Shown: positions 7,310-10,764 of the stretch, piece by piece
Layout of the letters: each line of letters starts with the position of its first letter
Position numbering within the stretch: the first letter of the stretch is position 1
Source of the DNA: CAYMAZ01 sp964428185
GTDB taxonomy: Bacteria > Bacteroidota > Bacteroidia > Bacteroidales > DTU049
Direction: 5' to 3'
DNA: 10,764 nucleotides
Assembly: GCA_964428185.1 (NCBI GenBank)
Contig: CAYRXH010000081.1
Span: 1-10,764 of the forward strand
The notes under the pieces: generated by a model
Seen by the model: the letters and a program-made list of their open reading frames with translations, nothing else
Told to the model about the DNA's origin: nothing
Databases searched by the model: none
Made by a program: the position numbers and the translations under genes

Positions 7310-8632
7310 ATGCACACAAACATCATCACCCTTTTCGATCTGACGTTGATGCTTGAAACAAGCATTGATGATTCATTTGGTGGACAATATTTCTGGGTTA
7401 CTGCTGAAATTTCATCTATTAATGTCAGGCGGGGGCATTGTTATCTCAATCTTATCGAAAAGGAACAGGGTAGTGCATTTCCACGCGCCGAAATGAAAGG
7501 AATCATCTGGCAGACAAATTTTGAACGCCTCAATAAAAAATTTTCTGCAGTGACAGGTTTTGGTCTGAAGCAGGACATCAATATTTTGTTTCTTGCTTCA
7601 GTGAACTATAGTCCCAGATACGGACTGAGTCTCAATATCTTTGATCTGAAAGCAGAGTTTACTCTTGGTGAAATGATGCTTGACAGGCAGAAAACCATAG
7701 AGTTACTTGTGAAAAGCGGATTGTACGACCGGAACAGAATGCTTGAGATCCCTCAGGCACCACAAAGAATTGCAGTTCTTTCGGCCACTGACTCCAAGGG
7801 GTTTGAAGATTTTCTCAGTATTCTGAAAAACAATCAGTTCAGTTACGGTTTTTTTGTAAAGCTTTTTCCCGTGATGCTTCAGGGAAACAAGGCCTCCGAA
7901 AGTATTTCTAATGGAATCAGGCATATTGAAAAAGAAGCGGATAGGTTTGATATTGTCGTTCTTGTGAGGGGAGGCGGAGGAAATGTGGACCTGCATTGCT
8001 ACAACTCTTTTGTTCTTGCTGAAAGTATTGCAAAATGCTCTTTGCCGGTGATTACCGGAATTGGGCATACCACAGATTATACCGTTGCTGACGAAGTGGC
8101 GGCAGTGCATAAGGAAACTCCTACGGCTGTTGCCCAGTGGATCGTTGCTATGTGCAGAAATTTTGAAAACCGGATTGATGAAAAAGCAGATAAATTGGTT
8201 TATGAGGTCACCAGATTGATTGATTCTCAGCTTGATCATATTGAAAATGCTGCCGGTTCATTGTTGTTCAGGCCAATGAAGTTGCTGGGAGATGAAAAGA
8301 TCTCACTGGAAAGAGTGTCTGCCAGGCTTGCAAGATCATCAGTTTCTGCAGTAAAAGTTGAATCTGACCGCACTCAAGCACTTGAAAAGAATATAAAACA
8401 ATCATTTTTTCGTTTGATGAAGCGGGAATCAGACATTCTGGCCATGACTTCGCAGATTGTTAAAGCCCACGATCCTGCAGGGATTCTTGTCAAAGGATAC
8501 TCCATCACCCGAAAAAACGGAATTGCGGTGACCAATCCCGATGTGTTGAAAGAGGGAGATGAAATTGTTACTACAACGGCCAACGGAACGATAACAAGTA
8601 TTGTGAATAAAACTAAAACTCATACCAAATGA
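7310..8632 (+). CDS. xseA: Exodeoxyribonuclease VII large subunit XseA
   Basis: XseA is the catalytic subunit of exonuclease VII, which degrades single-stranded DNA from both ends in the cytoplasm and acts with several copies of XseB. From the ATG at 7310 the protein has 440 residues, close to the family's usual 400-460. An N-terminal OB-fold begins at ITLFDLTLML and includes FWVTAEISSINVRRGHCYLNL. The catalytic domain starts around PQRIAVLSATDSKGFEDF and carries LVRGGGGNVDL, GIGHTTDYTVADEVA and KETPTAVAQ, the signature nuclease motifs. A long helical, probably coiled-coil region follows, then the conserved tail DPAGILVKGYSITRKNG. An in-frame ATG at 7280 would add ten residues that do not look conserved and would overlap the possible -7 box, so I prefer 7310; 7280 cannot be excluded. 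The TGA overlaps the xseB start by four bases (ATGA), which indicates coupled translation. Confidence 0.96.
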   Translation: MHTNIITLFDLTLMLETSIDDSFGGQYFWVTAEISSINVRRGHCYLNLIEKEQGSAFPRAEMKGIIWQTNFERLNKKFSAVTGFGLKQDINILFLASVNYSPRYGLSLNIFDLKAEFTLGEMMLDRQKTIELLVKSGLYDRNRMLEIPQAPQRIAVLSATDSKGFEDFLSILKNNQFSYGFFVKLFPVMLQGNKASESISNGIRHIEKEADRFDIVVLVRGGGGNVDLHCYNSFVLAESIAKCSLPVITGIGHTTDYTVADEVAAVHKETPTAVAQWIVAMCRNFENRIDEKADKLVYEVTRLIDSQLDHIENAAGSLLFRPMKLLGDEKISLERVSARLARSSVSAVKVESDRTQALEKNIKQSFFRLMKRESDILAMTSQIVKAHDPAGILVKGYSITRKNGIAVTNPDVLKEGDEIVTTTANGTITSIVNKTKTHTK

Positions 8633-8853
8633 ACGTGAATTACAAGGAAGCAAAAGAAGAACTCGATCAGATTGTCAGAGAAATAGAAACAGGAGAAGCT
8701 GATATTGATACCTTGTCTTCAAAAATAAAGAGGGCAGGTGAGTTGATCACATTGTGCAGAAACAAGCTTCGTGAAACAGAACAGGATGTGGAGAATATTC
8801 TGAATTCGTTTGAAGCAAAAAATGACAGGGATGAAAAAAGTATAGAAGAATAA
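8629..8853 (+). CDS. xseB: Exodeoxyribonuclease VII small subunit XseB
   Basis: The 74-residue protein is all helical, as expected for XseB, which wraps the helical arm of XseA and is needed for a stable holoenzyme. Family features visible are YKEAKEELDQIVREIETGEADID near the N-terminus, then the second helix with KRAGELITLCRNKLRETEQDVENIL. The tail after about residue 60 is charged and probably disordered. Length is normal for the family (70-90 residues). It overlaps the end of xseA by four bases, and the next gene starts one base after its stop, so all three genes are almost certainly co-transcribed. Confidence 0.95.
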   Translation: MNVNYKEAKEELDQIVREIETGEADIDTLSSKIKRAGELITLCRNKLRETEQDVENILNSFEAKNDRDEKSIEE

Positions 8854-8854
8854 T

Positions 8855-10027
8855 ATGACAGATCCGGTGTATTCTTCATACATTCAACACTGGCCTCTTG
8901 ACAGAAGCATGGTGTTTCTCAATCACGGATCCTTCGGGGCCTGCCCTAATGTTGTTCTGGAAGTCCAGCAGCAACTCAGACAAAGAATGGAAAGTCAGCC
9001 TCTTCGTTTTCTGATCAGAGATCTGGAATATCTGTATGATGAATCAAAAACGTTCCTGTCCCGATTGCTGGGCGTCAATTCAGGAGATCTGGTGTTTGTC
9101 AGAAACGCTACAGAAGGGGTCAACACAGTATTAAATTCAATTGTATGGAACAGGGATGAAAGAATTCTTATCACCGACCACATCTATCCTGCCTGCAAAA
9201 ATGCAGTGCTGTTTTATGCAGCAAAATATAATCTGAATGTGGACGAAGTCAGCATTCCATATCCTCATGAAGAAGGAACAGATGTTGAAACAACCATTCT
9301 TGAACGTATTAAACCTGATACCAGACTCCTGTTGCTTGACCACATTTCATCACCAACAGCGATGGTGTTTCCGGTTAAAAAAATTGCGGATGCACTGAAA
9401 GACACGGGGACTGAAATTCTGGTTGATGGAGCCCATGCACCCGGTGCTTTGACATTGAATATTGAAGAACTTGGGGTGCAATATTACACAGGAAACTGTC
9501 ACAAATGGTTGTGTGCCCCCAAGGGAGCAGCATTTCTGTGGGTACATCCCGGATTTCAGGACCCTGTTTACCCATTAAACATCAGCCTGATCAATACAAA
9601 GGGAAATGCCTTTGAAGAAAAATTTTACTGGATAGGAACTCAGGATCCAACTGCCTGGCTCTCCATTCCTGCTGCTGTTCAGACACTTGAAAGGATTTCC
9701 GGAAAATCCTTAACCCGGATTGTTGAGGCCAATCATCTTCTGAACATTGAAGCATGCCGTCAGATTTGCAGGTCATTACACATTCCTGTTCCATATCCCG
9801 AGGAATCTTTGTCATGTATGACAGCATTTCCACTTCCTGATCTCTTTCCGGCTCCTGAACCGGATACTCCTGATCCTCTTCAGGAAAGACTATTTCATGA
9901 GTATCATATTGAAATCCCTGTGACCCATCTGGAAAACGGACAACGCTTTATCAGAATTTCCTGTCATTTGTACAATGATATTTCACAGTACAAATATCTG
10001 TCAGAAGTGCTGGAAGAAATCTTATAG
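8855..10027 (+). CDS. PLP-dependent class V aminotransferase, isopenicillin-N-epimerase-like
   Basis: This complete 390-residue protein has the class V aminotransferase fold of the CefD-like group (typical length about 380-400). The N-terminal FLNHGSFGACP is the group signature. VRNATEGVN (82-90) lies in the phosphate/ring-binding part, VDGAHAPG (190-197) holds the Asp that contacts the PLP ring nitrogen (D191), and GNCHKWLCAPKGAAFLWV holds the Schiff-base Lys (K217). The C-terminal domain ends FIRISCHLYNDISQYKYLSEVL as in relatives, so the TAG stop is genuine. The substrate is unknown: family members include epimerases, cysteine-desulfurase-like and other lyases, and I see no beta-lactam genes nearby. 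Its ATG follows the xseB stop by one base, suggesting co-expression with exonuclease VII, which may only reflect a shared promoter. Confidence 0.92.
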   Translation: MTDPVYSSYIQHWPLDRSMVFLNHGSFGACPNVVLEVQQQLRQRMESQPLRFLIRDLEYLYDESKTFLSRLLGVNSGDLVFVRNATEGVNTVLNSIVWNRDERILITDHIYPACKNAVLFYAAKYNLNVDEVSIPYPHEEGTDVETTILERIKPDTRLLLLDHISSPTAMVFPVKKIADALKDTGTEILVDGAHAPGALTLNIEELGVQYYTGNCHKWLCAPKGAAFLWVHPGFQDPVYPLNISLINTKGNAFEEKFYWIGTQDPTAWLSIPAAVQTLERISGKSLTRIVEANHLLNIEACRQICRSLHIPVPYPEESLSCMTAFPLPDLFPAPEPDTPDPLQERLFHEYHIEIPVTHLENGQRFIRISCHLYNDISQYKYLSEVLEEIL

Positions 10028-10208
10028 TATTTTAGTGACCGGCATCTTATGTTTTCCGGATGGGACACACACATAGAACAACATAACTACCATTTTGTTG
10101 CACTGACGAGTTTTAGTGAACTAGAAAATTAAAATTCTTAAATTATCATAATGAAATTGGATTTATAAGTGTATTGAGGATTTTTAGAATAAGTCACCCT
10201 TATATCAA

Positions 10209-10232
10209 TCAACACAACTTAAGTTGTGTTGA
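10209..10232. repeat. Perfect 24-bp palindrome
   Basis: The left arm TCAACACAACTT is followed at once by its exact reverse complement AAGTTGTGTTGA, with no loop. As RNA or single-stranded DNA it would form a hairpin of about ten pairs with a small loop. No T-tract follows on either strand, so it is a poor intrinsic terminator. It could be a protein-binding site or part of an insertion-sequence end; neither is shown. Confidence 0.7.
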
Positions 10233-10266
10233 GTATTAATAATTTATTACAACGTTTTTTTAATAG

Positions 10267-10286
10267 CCACGAGCTTCAGCTCGTGG
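10267..10286. repeat. Subterminal hairpin of IS200-type element (probable right end)
   Basis: The arms CCACGAGC and GCTCGTGG flank the four bases TTCA. IS200/IS605 elements carry such imperfect palindromes near each end, where TnpA binds them as single-stranded hairpins. This one is just downstream of the minus-strand transposase, as expected for the right end. The exact cleavage site and element border are not identifiable from this sequence alone. Confidence 0.6.
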
Positions 10287-10297
10287 AAAAAAATAAT

Positions 10298-10321
10298 AAA
10301 AAAAAGGGGGTTTTAACCCCC
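10298..10321 (-). terminator. Intrinsic terminator overlapping the transposase stop codon
   Basis: On the minus strand a GGGGG arm and a CCCCC arm, separated by TTAAAA, are followed directly by eight T. The TAA stop of the transposase (10313-10315) is in the loop, so transcription would end within about twenty bases of the last codon. The plus strand has no T-tract after the hairpin, so it acts only leftwards. Confidence 0.75.
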
Positions 10322-10747
10322 GATAAAATGAATACCATGTTCTTTGTAAAAATCATTAAGTTCCTGTTCAAAGGTTTTCTTCAAATGATGTAATGATTGG
10401 TTTTGAATATATTCTTTTAATTCTTTTAAATTGCCATAATCTACAGAAAACACGGAGTATTCATCCTGCCAGCCAAATGGAAAAGAAGTGAGCTTATAGT
10501 TGTTAATCCAGTTTGATGACTCTCCCTTTAATAATTGAGCAACCTGAGAAACAGATTGTCTAGAGCTTAATGAAATTAAACAATTAACATGGTCAAAGTA
10601 GCCTCCTATTTGAACAATTTTTATCTTTTTTTGAGTTGCATTTTCAACAATATGAGCAAAAACATCTTTTCTTATTTCTTCAGTAAGAAACTTAATTCTG
10701 TTTTTTGTTGACCACACAAAATGAACATAAACTTTTATATATGGCAT
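10313..10747 (-). CDS. tnpA: IS200-type Y1 transposase TnpA with altered HUH motif
   Basis: The 144-residue protein is full length for IS200-type TnpA (about 130-155 residues), which cuts and joins single-stranded DNA through a tyrosine. Family features are the start YIKVYVHFVWSTKNR, the core YFDHVNCLISL (50-60), VAQLLKGESSNWIN (69-82), FGWQDEYSVFSV, and the helix EYIQNQSLHH with the catalytic Tyr113 and the metal-ligand Gln117. The metal-binding HUH motif is normally H-V-H in this group; here it is His53-Val54-Asn55, codon AAT at 10583-10585, one base from a His codon. The enzyme may therefore be weak or inactive, although the frame is intact. There is no accessory tnpB in the window. Only 17 bases upstream of the ATG are present, so the left end of the element is not visible. 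The gene ends inside its own terminator hairpin. Confidence 0.9.
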   Translation of the reverse strand: MPYIKVYVHFVWSTKNRIKFLTEEIRKDVFAHIVENATQKKIKIVQIGGYFDHVNCLISLSSRQSVSQVAQLLKGESSNWINNYKLTSFPFGWQDEYSVFSVDYGNLKELKEYIQNQSLHHLKKTFEQELNDFYKEHGIHFIGG

Positions 10748-10764
10748 AAATTTTCAATATATTA

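Larger units (their letters stand above)
10028..10297. other. AT-rich intergenic region between the aminotransferase and the IS200-type gene
   Basis: I see no gene here. The 34 codons that stay open after the aminotransferase TAG, ending at a TAA near 10130, are not typical of the family. The region carries two strong palindromes (10209-10232 and 10267-10286). The second is probably part of the right end of the IS200-type element. No plus-strand terminator with a T-tract was found for the xse operon. Confidence 0.5.
10267..10764 (-). mobile_element. IS200/IS605-family insertion sequence, upstream end outside window
   Basis: The element comprises the Y1 transposase gene plus the downstream hairpin at 10267-10286. 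The left boundary given here is the outer edge of the hairpin; the true cleavage site is probably a few bases further left. The other end, expected to carry a similar hairpin, lies beyond 10764. It inserted, or is fixed, downstream of the xse operon without breaking a recognisable gene. Confidence 0.6.

Noticed and set aside
7703..8239. 178-codon minus-strand frame inside xseA
   Set aside because: It is fully antisense to well-conserved XseA catalytic sequence and has no recognisable motif.
10028..10070. CCGG repeats as a terminator for the xse operon
   Set aside because: The arms are only four bases and no T-tract follows.
10025..10132. Read-through extension of the aminotransferase past TAG (34 further codons)
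   Set aside because: The family ends at the TAG, and an open run of this length is not rare by chance.
1..10764. CRISPR array, tRNA or rRNA genes
   Set aside because: No regularly spaced repeats and no tRNA- or rRNA-like sequence were seen on either strand by eye.

Overview
The window looks like a chromosomal segment from a member of the Bacteroidota. The evidence is a TAnnTTTG-type promoter in front of one gene, a very large secreted multi-domain surface protein of the kind this phylum exports, start codons without Shine-Dalgarno sequences, and the closest resemblance of the xseA/xseB and IS200 proteins to Bacteroidota versions. I cannot place it more precisely.

Left half (1 to about 6020, minus strand). 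A two-gene unit reads leftwards from one good promoter: a small secreted protein of 136 residues, then, 12 bases later, the start of a giant secreted protein. The giant frame is open for at least 1844 codons and runs off the left edge. It has a signal peptide, an N-terminal CBM96/DNRLRE-like domain, a fibronectin-III-like stretch, long beta-rich repeats, a DNDNNNFPD motif in the middle, and the first strand of a PKD-like domain at the window edge. It is probably a cell-surface or released adhesin or binding protein.

Middle (6107 to 7149, minus strand). A secreted protein made almost entirely of DnaJ-type CxxCxGxG motifs (ten CxxC pairs) is followed after 20 bases by an exported nitroreductase-like gene. 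The nitroreductase is interrupted by two in-frame TAG codons, at codons 15 and 120, while its frame is otherwise intact. The second TAG sits where relatives have Gln. It is annotated as a pseudogene.

Right of centre (7310 to 10027, plus strand). This is a tight housekeeping operon: xseA and xseB (exonuclease VII large and small subunits, overlapping by 4 bases), then a class V aminotransferase of the isopenicillin-N-epimerase-like type 1 base later.

Right edge (10028 to 10764). The intergenic stretch holds two strong palindromes. After it comes a minus-strand IS200-type Y1 transposase whose HUH motif reads H-V-N instead of H-V-H and whose stop codon lies inside its own terminator hairpin. 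The upstream end of this element is outside the window.

Best candidates for follow-up are the small-protein/giant-protein pair, the all-CxxC secreted protein beside the double-amber nitroreductase, and the HUN transposase. I did not see a clearly new multi-gene system.
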